A stretch of DNA of 64,000 nucleotides from Episyrphus balteatus (Eukaryota > Arthropoda > Insecta > Diptera > Syrphidae). The stretch's first letter is position 1; every line of letters starts with the position of its first letter. Shown here piece after piece: positions 1 through 11,767 of the stretch. The notes under the pieces are model-generated. The model searched no databases and was not told the DNA's origin. It saw nothing but the letters and a program-made list of their open reading frames with translations. Where the stretch lies: contig NC_079138.1 of assembly GCF_945859705.1 (NCBI RefSeq), positions 1,612,001 through 1,676,000 of the forward strand, read 5' to 3'. The translations under genes were made by a program, and so were the position numbers.

Positions 1-23
1 ATATATATATATATATATATATA
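1..23. repeat. (AT)n dinucleotide run
   Basis: The window opens inside an uninterrupted AT dinucleotide microsatellite that continues off the left edge, so its full length is unknown. Confidence 0.9.
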
Positions 24-244
24 AACAATTTTAGCTCGTTTAAAGTTATAAGATAATAGGCTAAGAGTTTTGTTTGTATATTTGTTTAAATATTCGATAA
101 CATTTCTCAAAAAATATTTTAATTTTCTGTCTGCAAGCCGCGTTTTTCAAGTTCCAACTAGAGGTGAAGGCTTATAGAAAAAAACAAAAATATTTTGGGA
201 TATTTTAAACATGTGATAAATGATTTAAATGTATTTTGTGGGTC

Positions 245-480
245 CCGGAAGTCCGTCTGTCTGTCAGTCTCTCTGTCTGTATACGAAGCTACAACCTAAA
301 CGGATGGACTAATTAATGTCAAACTTGGTATGTGGCGTTATTTGGCGACTCTACAGACGGGTTTTTGGAATTAATTTGTTTTGGGCCAAAAATAATGGCA
401 GGTACTACCGATTTTAGTAAAGTTGAATTTTCTCAAAAACGCTTCCAACGCTTTTGTTAACGGTACCTGTCATAGAAATC
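245..480 (+). repeat. Dispersed repeat with GTCTGT-rich head
   Basis: A GTCTGTCTGTC-type run is followed by a block containing ACAACCTAAACGGATGG and AAACTTGGTATG. Diverged relatives of this block occur in inverted orientation near 52240-52310 and 62640-62820. The block has no open frame. It is probably a non-autonomous transposon or LINE-tail remnant; its class is not determined. Confidence 0.5.
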
Positions 481-1189
481 CGATCTTCTCCGAAACTACC
501 AATTCAATTTCAACGAAAATTTTGTAAAAAAGCATTTTTAATTTATGTAAGTCAAAAATAAAATTTCGAAAAAAAATAATTTTTCGATTTTTTCGAAAAC
601 CGTACATTGAATTTTTTTTTAATTTGGGTTTTAGATGTAGATTAGTGATTTTAAAAAATGGCATACCAATTTTATTTTAAACATTTTTTTTACTAAAAAA
701 TTATTTGTAAAAAATTAGTTTTTTTAAAAACGGCTCTAACGGTTTTGAAATTTTAATTGCATACATGTTTTGGAGGGCAATTTGATTTCAGATGTTGTTT
801 TATTCCTTTGAAAAACTATTTTTATATGTTTTTATAATTTTTTTTTATATACGTACCTAGAATAATTACATTTACTAAATTCCTATATAAAAAGTCCTAC
901 AAATTCTAGCAACTTGAACCCTAAGAGCAATTTTAATCTGAAATTAAAACCGATTAAAACAATCCGCCGCGAAAACTATTAGTTTGGGCCCTTTTTAATG
1001 TATCATTTCGCCTCATGTTGTCTCGATAAGGGTCAGATTTATCAGTGCGAACGCTGCATTATTTAACCCTTGAAAACAAATAATGCAAGTGTTAGTTTTC
1101 CAGTACAGGACTACTACTTATTTGAGTTGTCAAAAATCTCTGCAAAACTATTTAATTGGATATCACCTTTTCCTATACACAAATACAAA

Positions 1190-1401
1190 ACCGACTTCCA
1201 TGAATTAAAACTGGGTTTTATGGTTTTTCTCATAGTTTCTATAGCTAGAACTGAACGAAATTGAAATGGGACCATACTGCAGGCACCAATACAAAAATAA
1301 TTATCAAAATTGGTTCACTCAGTCCAAAGTTATGGAGTAACAAACATTAAAAAAAAATAAATACAGACGAATTGAATATCTCCACCTTTTTGGAAGTCGG
1401 T
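1190..1401. mobile_element. Short inverted-repeat element, copy 1
   Basis: The segment begins ACCGACTTCCA and ends TGGAAGTCGGT, giving about 11-bp terminal inverted repeats. A second copy of about the same length lies at 27175-27383 in the same orientation. Shared internal landmarks include AAAACTGGGTTTTATGG and CTGCAGGCA. The copies are clearly homologous but diverged. There is no coding capacity, so it is a non-autonomous element of MITE size. Confidence 0.7.
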
Positions 1402-4269
1402 AAAAACACTAGATCGTCCATAATTTGGTAAAGATGTTTCGTTTTTTTTTGTTTTCAAATTAAGTTAACCCCTTGTAACCCAACATCGTAATTTACGCAG
1501 TAAAAAAAAAAGTTTAAATAATTTATTTTTGTATATAAATGCAAAAATTCAAACAAAAAGCTATCTAATATTTATTTTTAGTCGCATTCCTAAAATCCAA
1601 AAATAAAACCCCGTTAGTTTATGCACGAAAAATATTTTTTCTGAATTTCGTAGTTTTTACATAAATTTGCTTGTTTTCCAAAAAAGCCAAACTTTCAACA
1701 TTAACTGCCAATTAAAAACTATTGGTGCTATTTATTAAAAATATGGCGCATTATTTCGATAAAGCAATTCTTAAAGATTATGTAAGAAGCTTTAAAAGAC
1801 TAAAAATATGTTTTTCACAGCTTTTGGGCGATCTTTTTCGGTTTGTTACAGAAATGTCACATGGGGCTACAAGGGGTTAACGTTGAGCAGATTAAATTTT
1901 ATGTTGTGTTTTCCCTCAGTGTAACACTGACGGTTTATGAGTTTTTCGCAAAAAAAGTTGTTCCGCCCGACGCGTCGGCTGCACAATGTGGTTTTCATGC
2001 GCGTCCACTAGCAGTATAGTGTATAGTTCAATCTAGCGTCTTTAAGGGCTTTCTAAAGTAAAAATATCTACCCATTTTGGACTCAAAAACTCCTTATTTT
2101 TTAAAGGAGAATGCCCAAAAAAAAAAAAACCAGCATCGATACGAATGAGACCTATACATGGCTTGAAAGGGCATCAAAAGGAGATAACGAATATGAATTT
2201 TGCTATGAACTTGCTATGACGATTCTTATTTTTAACCTATAAAGTGTTTTTTAGGCCAAAACTTTTTTCAGGGAAGTCCGATTGTCCTAGACCTTCAATA
2301 TAACAACCAAGTTCCATCTCTTACAGTATTCGAACAACTTGTTTATCATAAGCTGCAGCGATGCTGGAGTATTGGCAAACGGAACTATTTCATCTGCGAA
2401 AAGCAGAGCTATGATAGTAACTCCAGCATAATCTACACCTTCTGGTAATGCTTTTGTAATGACTTCAATAAATAGTGCGAATATACTTGGACATAGGCAC
2501 ATCCCAACTTAACTAAAATAAATTTTTTCCATCTCAAACTGCTGCCTTGGTTTCCATGTATGAATTCTGTAGTACCCTTCCAATCTTAAGCGTCATTCTC
2601 AATCTAAACAACTATATACATTAATGCAGTTCGATCAATTGTACCGAAGGTGGGTTGGAAAACTTGGAAGTATTTTAGTATCATCATTAAATTTCTGAAA
2701 ATTTCACTTTCATTTTTTCTTATTGTTGGCCAACTTGCGTGTAATTACCCAGTTATAAATAAGCGCACAACTGATGGGCCTGAGTGAAATGTATTATTTG
2801 GACTAAAGGTTACAAACATTTTTTTTTATGAATTTGATTCAAAAATATGATATTGTTCCACAAGTTAGAGTTTCAATATGATTTATTACAGCTATTAAAA
2901 TATGAAATTTAAGAATGATGTGAATCCTTTTTTATGTAGTATATCGCTGTTAATTTGTTTCGAGGCGCAAAATAAATCAGAACAGAAACGTATCTGGAAT
3001 GAGATATATAATAAAATGCATATTTAAATATGTTGTTTGCTTCTTTAGAAATAAAATCCTTTATGATAATAAGTTTGTTCGTATAATACGTATGCATCTT
3101 TAAACCTATGCGTGAGAAAGCTCAAGTTTTTTTTTTTTTTTCTTTTTAGTTCTTTTTTTTTTTATTAAAATGCGTGACATATTTCTCATTCAACGAGTGA
3201 ACACTCTACTACCGGCAAGTTTAAACTCTGTGATCAGGGATGTTACTCTAAATTCCTTACCCCGAACTCTCAAGAAGCCATCAGATGTTCAGAAAAGGTT
3301 TCCCCATTCTTTTTTTTGCTTATGCTTCGCCTTCCTTGTTTCAAAATTCTTTTAACCTAAACATTCCTATATGGGATTAAGGTTTAGTATGAGAGAAGCT
3401 TTTGCGTAAAAGCAACCTCCACCATTATAACTCCTATTCTATATACTAGTGCAACCCTAGAATAATGAGACTCCGACAACTATGTGTGTATGTAAAAAAA
3501 CTAAAATCCCGCTTCCTCGCCTTCTTATAGGTTCTTCATAGTTTTTTTTTTTTTTTTTTTTTATGACTGGAAGGACGCCTAAAGATGATGATGTTCTTCT
3601 TTGAAATTTCAATTTTTCACTCATCGGCCACTGTTATTTTTATAGAATTTTTCACAGGGAAACAAAATAAGGCACACTAATGGGATGAAACCTATGTTTT
3701 TCTCTTAACGTTGCGTTGTCGTTGTGTCCTATACACGGCGGTATTTTTTTTTTTTTTTTTTTTTTAATAAAGTTGTTGATATTGTGCCCAACTACCCCCA
3801 TGTACTTTCTTCATTTCAACCAATCTAGATGGATGAAAAGCGGCATAAAGAATAGCAACGCAAAGCGGTTTTCCTCTCCCCGTAGTATGGAAATATTTGT
3901 GCTGGTAATGTTGGTAGTGGCAATCTCTGTTAAGTGTGAGTATTTGCGCTTCAGGTGCGTATATAGGTTTCGTTCAGGGGTGAGTGATTTCTTCTTTTTT
4001 TTCAAGTTTCGAATTAGGTTAAAAATGTTGTTTTATTAAAAGGAAATCGTTAAAATGAATCAGAAAGAAAAATTACATATCAATTGCAGACTTAAAGCTA
4101 ATGGAATAAAAAAAAAAGAAGTTGTAGTCTACAGTGGTTCACTCTTGAAGAATTTCATCTATGACCCAGATTTCCATTATGAAACCATCAAACGTCAAAT
4201 TTTTTTTGCTGAATCCTGATTAATGAGTATTTTTGTAATTGTCAATCGAATAATGATTACACTAGTCTC
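1402..4269. other. Intergenic or first-intron DNA without genes
   Basis: Apart from the LINE relic at 2287-2502, this stretch holds poly(T) runs (for example near 3128, 3541 and 3746) and short unconserved open frames. I see no splice-flanked conserved exon and no RNA gene. Confidence 0.5.
2287..2502 (-). pseudogene. Decayed LINE reverse-transcriptase fragment (clade uncertain)
   Basis: An open stretch of about 70 residues reads CPSIFALFIEVI, GVDYAGVTIIALLFADE, then NTPASLQLMINKLFEYCKRW. This is the palm region of a non-LTR retrotransposon reverse transcriptase, where the catalytic box is normally F/Y-A-D-D. Here the second Asp of the box is Glu (FADE), which would inactivate the enzyme. The frame stops on both sides and no endonuclease or other RT blocks are in frame nearby. 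It is a 5'- and 3'-truncated relic on the minus strand. Decay leaves the clade uncertain. Confidence 0.7.
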
Positions 4270-4862
4270 ACTTACTTTTTTAGGGTTACCAGGGCCTTAG
4301 GCCTCAGCCAACAAGATTCTCAAGTCAGCTCTTTTCTTAGCTAGCTGCTTGCAGTTTCGCAGGACAATTTGATTAAGATCCTCTTCCACTTGCTTGCGCC
4401 ACCGAACGCCAAGAATGGCAATAAAAAAAAATTGACTTAATTAGGAAAAGAAGTTATTAGAAATCAACGCCCCAGACATCCCATCCCATACGATTTTTTT
4501 TCTTATCTCGACCCAACTTACACATTCCTCCTGAATCACCCTGTATAAGGACACCTTAGTTGATCGAGAGAGGGATTTGTTGATCAATGGCAATGGTTTT
4601 GATTTCAACGTTGATGATTTTGTCTGTGTTTATAGTGGAGCTAAGGTAAATGATGTACTTTACTAACTCGATGTCCTGGCTTGCCAGGTTGATGTCGCTT
4701 TGCACTGTCTAAAACCTTTTTTTACATCAAAGTTTTCGTTGAAATCTTTGTTGACCCTGACGGAGCAGCGTGCAGTCTCTAACGTCATCCTGCACAGGCG
4801 GACGAGCTTGAGGGGGATGCCAGGGTTGTTCTTTTACAACAATTCGTTGAATCCGAGTAACC
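4270..4862 (-). pseudogene. Decayed second LINE, C-terminal RT part
   Basis: Read on the minus strand, frame-shifted segments appear in LINE order. First comes a block like IPLKLVRLCRMTLETARCSV (about 4745-4830), typical of reverse-transcriptase blocks before the catalytic box. Then comes a block containing DIELVKYIIYLSSTINTD (about 4630-4680), which resembles the 'YLGS-IN-D' segment after the palm. Last is a block like RWRKQVEEDLNQIVLRNCKQ (about 4330-4405), matching the RW-D-V-DL--I--RNW C-terminus of such ORFs. Stops and frame changes separate the blocks, and the catalytic palm itself is missing. I judge it RTE/CR1-like by pattern recall only. The (TCA)n array lies about 100 bp upstream of its broken 5' side. 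Confidence 0.6.
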
Positions 4863-4967
4863 AATGTGGACCTTCGGCAAAAACTAAGAAAACTTGGAAA
4901 CGGCAAAAAAGGGCCTACAAAATTTTAACTCCTTTATGTCTCAAATAAATAAAATTTCCAAAAAAAA

Positions 4968-7285
<2,318 letters not shown>

Positions 7286-7471
7286 GCCCAGTCAAATTAG
7301 ATCGAAAATAGGGTGTGCTCGTAAATAATTCAGACAAAGCTGGGAAATGATTTTAATGTACTTTGGACATCTCAAAGAAGAGTCGTACAAGTACAAATCG
7401 TACAAAGTAAATTAAAATCATTTCCAGCTTTGTCTGAATTATTTGCGACCAAAAGTGTAATTTGACTGGGC
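7286..7471. mobile_element. Foldback element with long terminal inverted repeats
   Basis: The ends GCCCAGTCAAATTA and TAATTTGACTGGGC are inverted copies. Further in, the arms pair again through AATAATTCAGACAAAGC and GCTTTGTCTGAATTATT and on to the CTTTG/CAAAG pair around a loop of about 35 bp. Overall length is about 186 bp. No coding sequence is present. It is a palindromic MITE-like unit; a target-site duplication is not obvious. Confidence 0.75.
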
Positions 7472-7890
7472 GAAAGATATTTTGATGCTTAATTTTCAAT
7501 AAGCTCGCCGACACCCAGGGTTCTCCTGAGGAAAGCAAAATAAAACTAGAAACAACGAACTTTTCCAATAATTTTTTTTAAATTTTGACCTAAGCTAAGG
7601 ATCTATTTTCATAAAATCCTCGGCTTCCAAGTGAAGGGGATCCTCGGATGGAGAAAAAGCTATACAAAAATACATAGTCTGAACTAGGTATTTTGTAGCA
7701 AAAAGCTAAAGAACGATTGATTGAAAAAATAAGTAATAAGTAATTATTCAGAAACTGGTGAAGTTTGACGCTTCGTTACAATGTTTTAGTTTTGATTCTA
7801 TAAAAGAAAAAAATTATCTTCTTTACTTCGAAAAAAAAAACAAAGCGCCTTCAAATAATAACACTGGCCAACAATTTTCAACTTTTTAAA

Positions 7891-8385
7891 ATTTTCCAGA
7901 GAGATTTATATCAAATTTTATAGATTTGGGTTTAGTAAGCTCAAAAATAATATTTGTTTCTTTCTAGTTTTCACATTTGGGTAACTATTCATACTAATTT
8001 TTAAGTTTTTCTTATTTTGAGGGTTTATTAAAGTTTTCCAGAAAAAAATTATATTAAACTCAATGTATTTGGAGTCAGTTAACCTAAAAATCACATTCAT
8101 TTTTTTCTAGGAGCTCTATTTTTTGAAATATTTTAGTTTTCCACATTTTGGGGGTAATTTCGTACTTATTTTAAAGTTATGCTTATTTTAACTGTTTGTT
8201 AACATTTTCCAGAAATTTTCTTATCAAACCTAATGCATTTGGGTTCACTAAGCCTAAAAATCACACTGGTTGCTTTTTGGGAGCTCTATTTTTTTTTTAG
8301 ATATTTTAATTTTTCACATTTTTGGGGTAATTTCATACTAATGTTTTTAGATTTCATTATTACAAGCGTAATAATTTGTTTCGAA
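7891..8385 (+). repeat. Three diverged tandem units of about 140-175 bp
   Basis: Units starting near 7891, 8033 and 8204 each open with TTTTCCAGA. They then carry in the same order a TTTGGGTT/TTTGGAGT block, a CTAAAAATCACA or CAAAAATAATA block, TTTTCACATTT and a GGGTAA--TC-TACT block. Identity is moderate, so it is an old tandem array. The intervening CTAG/TTTTAG motifs mimic splice acceptors, but no exon follows. Confidence 0.65.
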
Positions 8386-8564
8386 TGTAATGTATTTCGG
8401 TTCAGTTAGTAAAATAAAAATACAAAAAAAAATTTAACAAAAAATGCAATTCGATTTAAATTTAGAATTTTTGAATTAAAAAAAAAAAGAAAACGAGTAT
8501 TTTAATTAATTTCAATTCTTCCCAAGACAAAGTTAAAATTTAAGTTTTAAATAAAAATTATGAG

Positions 8565-8823
8565 TCTTCAATAACAAATGATTAATAAATAATAGTAATC
8601 GTTTGTTGTTGTTCACATTTTATTCTTTAAACAACAACAAACTATTACTTTTATTTATTATTACTAATCCTTTATTGTTAAAGGATCAAGAATGTATAAG
8701 TTAAGAAAAAAAAATGTCTCTGTTAACCAACAAATAAAAAACTTTTGTTTATCTAATAATCATTTGTTGTTGTTTCCCGTGCAAATTTTTACTGTGCTAA
8801 GTACTGAGTTACCAATAAAACAC
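8565..8823 (-). repeat. Palindromic dispersed repeat rich in CAACAACAA
   Basis: Around 8584-8659 two arms (GTAATCGTTTGTTGTTGTT and AAACAACAACAAACTATTAC) form an imperfect palindrome. The part 8655-8823 is, in inverted orientation, a recognisable copy of 46187-46352. Shared landmarks are CGTGTTTTATTGGTAACTC, AACAACAACAAATGATT and CAATAAAGGATT. It is a non-coding mobile remnant. Confidence 0.6.
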
Positions 8824-9089
8824 GGCTATTACTTAGATTAATTTAAACTGCAAACTTTGAGCTTATTCTAATATGCTGATTTATGCTCCATGAGAATACA
8901 CATAATCTTTATGCAAATTCCTGTGTTGTAGATGCTCAATTACTGCAATGCGATTTAGATAACTTCTTTCTTAAAAAACATATATAAAAATATCAATGCA
9001 TGAATACGTACAATACCCCTATTATGATAAAGAAAATACAAATTTAAAACACAACCATCATTTATTTTTGTTTTTTTTTTTCGTTACAG
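8824..9089 (+). other. Intron 3' end before Ephrin exon
   Basis: Non-coding AT-rich DNA ending in a T-rich tract and TTACAG acceptor at 9084-9089. Confidence 0.8.
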
Positions 9090-9400
9090 ATTTCGCATAG
9101 ATAACACAGATCATATTATCGATGTAAACAAAGGAAATTTGGCCTTCGAATTCGACCAAGTGCACATAATATGTCCTGTTTATGAGCCTGGCACATTCGA
9201 AAACGAGACCGAAAAATACATCATATATAATGTATCAAAAGTTGAGTATGAAACATGTCGGATAACAAATGCAGATCCGCGAGTCATAGCCATTTGTGAT
9301 AAACCACAAAGACTAATGTTTTTTACAATAACGTTCCGGCCATTCACCCCACAGCCAGGTGGTTTGGAGTTCCTTCCTGGAAATGATTACTATTTCATTT
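9090..9400 (+). CDS. Ephrin: Ephrin, exon with most of the receptor-binding domain
   Basis: Ephrins are membrane-attached ligands of Eph receptor tyrosine kinases and guide axons and cell sorting. This exon supplies 103 residues of the cupredoxin-like receptor-binding domain, beginning FRIDNTDHIIDVNKGN. It includes the family block VHIICPVYEPGTFENETEKY, three of the domain cysteines (HIICP, YETCRI, AICDKP), and a run into FRPFTPQPGGLEFLPGNDYYF, which is typical of the family. The acceptor TTACAG at 9084-9089 and the donor GTAAGT at 9401 are consensus. The first base completes a codon from an earlier exon, and the exon ends in phase 1. The fly protein is well conserved here, so the identification is firm. 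The upstream exon with the signal peptide and the first strand (a 'MHWN'-type segment in D. melanogaster) was not found between 1 and 9089. The gene therefore probably starts left of the window. Confidence 0.95.
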
Positions 9401-9703
9401 GTAAGTAAACTTTTACAATTTGTTTACTTTAAAACTTATAATTATTGAAATCCATGTTTGTTTGCATTTAGAACCTTTTTTTTTGACATTACATCATCCT
9501 AATTCTTTATTTACTCTGTATCAGCAAATCAATTTTTTTGTTTTCAAGTTCTAAAAAAAATTTAATTTTTTCTGAATTTAATTATTTTGAAGAAAACGCT
9601 TTCAAAAATTTTCAAAAAGTGTGAACCTACGCTCAAATTTAATGGATTAAGGGTTATTATCCCTTTTCACTTACATAAGGTGGCGCTCACTGTCCAGGAC
9701 CCC

Positions 9704-9907
9704 TGTTCTGTAACTTTATCACTGGCGATAAACGTTTTTTAACTTCCATTTTCTTCCATAAATAAAGCAAAATTTCTTTCAAATTCGGAATCTATATACA
9801 TATTAAAAAATTATGATTTTGAACGAAATTTCTTTTATTTTGATGAGATAAAATGGATTTTAAAACCATTGAAATATTTTATCGCCAGTGATAAAAGTTA
9901 CAGAACA
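9704..9907. mobile_element. MITE with about 28-bp terminal inverted repeats, in Ephrin intron
   Basis: The ends TGTTCTGTAACTTTATCACT and AGTGATAAAAGTTACAGAACA are near-perfect inverted copies, extended by GGCGATAAA/TTTATCGCC. The interior is AT-rich and non-coding. A fragment of the same start (CCCCTGTTCTGTAA) recurs near 63339. Confidence 0.8.
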
Positions 9908-10083
9908 TGGTCACAGGATGGATTTCGGCTAGCTGTCTCCAGTTACACATATCAAGTTGGTTGAGGTTGTTCGCCAAACTGAGCTCTCCACCTAAGTCTT
10001 CCCGTTTTTTTGTTTTGTTAGTCATTACTTGAAAATTGAAATGTGCAACAAATCGATAGAAAATTATATAATAATTTTTATAG

Positions 10084-10350
10084 TAGGACATCTTCAAGCC
10101 GAGATATTAGCAAAACGATTTTTTTGCGTTTTATCGCACCTATTTTACTTGTGTTCATTTATCAATTGCTCGGCCATATTTTTTTCTATGAAATGCAGAG
10201 GGCTACAAAACGGTTAGGAAAATGATAATCATAATATAAACTTTTTACGAAATAATAACGAAAGTGTTTTTTTAAGAACTAAAATTTGACTTTAACCGAC
10301 TGTCATTTCGTATTTACTCACATAAATACAATGAAATTACACTAAAACGA
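10084..10350 (+). repeat. Dispersed repeat, copy 1
   Basis: Homologous, in the same orientation, to 63644-63940. Shared landmarks are TAGGACAT, GTTCATTTATCAAT, GCTCGGCCAT, GGGCTACAAAA, GGTTAG-AAAATG and ATACAATGAAATTACA in the same order and at similar spacing. No coding sequence is conserved between copies. Confidence 0.75.
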
Positions 10351-10897
10351 TAAGGGTTTAAAAAATAATCAAAATCAGTTCATATCTTCTTCCGGTCGCG
10401 CATCGGCTCTGAAGAAGGAAGAAAATTTAAAAAAATGGTATTTTTACAAAAAAAATTTACATAATAGCTAAATATTAAGTAGAAAAAAAATTGGCTCAAA
10501 TTTTTTAAGGACTTCCGGTGGCGTATGTGTTTCAAAATTTGTCAAAAAATGGCAAAAATTATATTTTTACCATATTTTTTTCTTTTTTATAAACTATTTG
10601 TAAAATAATTGTTTTTACCAAATAAGAAATAAAAATGAAGTTGACACTTCATGAAGTCACTGAAGATTTAAAAATCTTTCGGTCAAGAACGCTTTGGCTA
10701 TTTATTGTTCTCTTTGCCGCACAGTGGTGCCTTTGGTGCTTTTTTGGCTTCAAAAATCATTTTCACGGCCATTTCTTGATGAAAAGTCATGTAATCTTTG
10801 TAATTTTCAAAAATCATTTATATTGATGACTATATTTGAATCTAAAAATTTGTATTTATAATCATATTTGATATAAATTTGTATTTTTTTTTTCCAG

Positions 10898-11767
10898 CGA
10901 CGTCATCGAAAGATGATCTCTATCGTAGGATAGGAGGTCGATGTTCAACGAACAATATGAAGGTAGTTTTCAAAGTTTGTTGTGCACCAGAAGATAAAAA
11001 CAATAGAACGAATGGCAACATGGGTGGTGGCAATGGTAGTAGCGGGGGAGGCGGTGGCGGCGGCGGCGGTGGAATTGGTAATAATGGTGTAAACGGTGGC
11101 AATAGCGGTAGCATTAATAGCAATACTGCCATACAACAACAACAGCACAATAACAATATTAATATAAATGGCGGTGGTCAAATGCCATTACCTAAATTAC
11201 CTGGCATGGGTGGTGGTGGTATTGGCATTGGCATGAACAACGGCGGCGGCGGTGGTGGTCTGATGATTAACGGAAACAGTGGCACATCGATCAACACAAA
11301 TATCGACCAATACAATCGAATACCAATGCAACAACCCAACAACATCGGCAATGGCAATATGGGCATGAATGGCATTGGTGTCGGCGGCGGCGGGATCAAT
11401 GGTATAAATGGGCAACATCCAACTGGCATTAGAATCAATAATGTACCGTCATCGCAGCAACATCCTTCACAAAAGAATGGTATGCATGGGGGTTATATTG
11501 CGCCAATGGCAAATATTAATACAAATAGCAGTAACGTTGTGCAAAGCACAATAAACTGGCCTGACTGGGGCAATCATAATAATAATCATAATGGCAACCA
11601 AGACGGCAGCGATCCGGGAGGTATTGATACCCAAGTTTCAACAATTGGTATACACCCGCATTTCTATCCACCTCATAAAACTTCACCACGTCCTAATCTA
11701 AATAGCGCCGCTGTTAATAACAGTAGTAGCAATTATTCACCGTCCCATAAGCCAACTAAGAAAACAA
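10898..11767 (+). CDS. Ephrin: Ephrin, exon with domain end and Gly/Asn-rich linker
   Basis: After a TTTCCAG acceptor the frame continues in phase from the previous exon. It reads STSSKDDLYRRIGGRC then STNNMKVVFKVC, the last strand and last cysteines of the receptor-binding fold. From about residue 130 of the visible protein the sequence becomes low complexity: Gly runs, GMNN/NGG repeats, Gln-His stretches, and one ordered-looking spot, INWPDWGN. This linker would separate the folded domain from the membrane. Ephrins of flies carry a long spacer here, and the GGN-type trinucleotide runs suggest that its length is variable. The exon ends in phase 1 at a GTAAGT donor. Reading through the donor adds one Lys and then a stop. 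Confidence 0.93.

Larger units (their letters stand above)
9401..10897 (+). other. Ephrin intron with two repeats
   Basis: A 1497-bp GT-AG intron, phase 1. It contains a 204-bp inverted-repeat element (9704-9907) and a dispersed repeat (10084-10350). The open frames at 10029-10225 fall inside the repeat. Confidence 0.9.

Noticed and set aside
10920..11438. Minus-strand open frames rich in Pro/Leu/Ile/Thr
   Set aside because: They are shadows of the Gly/Asn-rich Ephrin exon on the plus strand.
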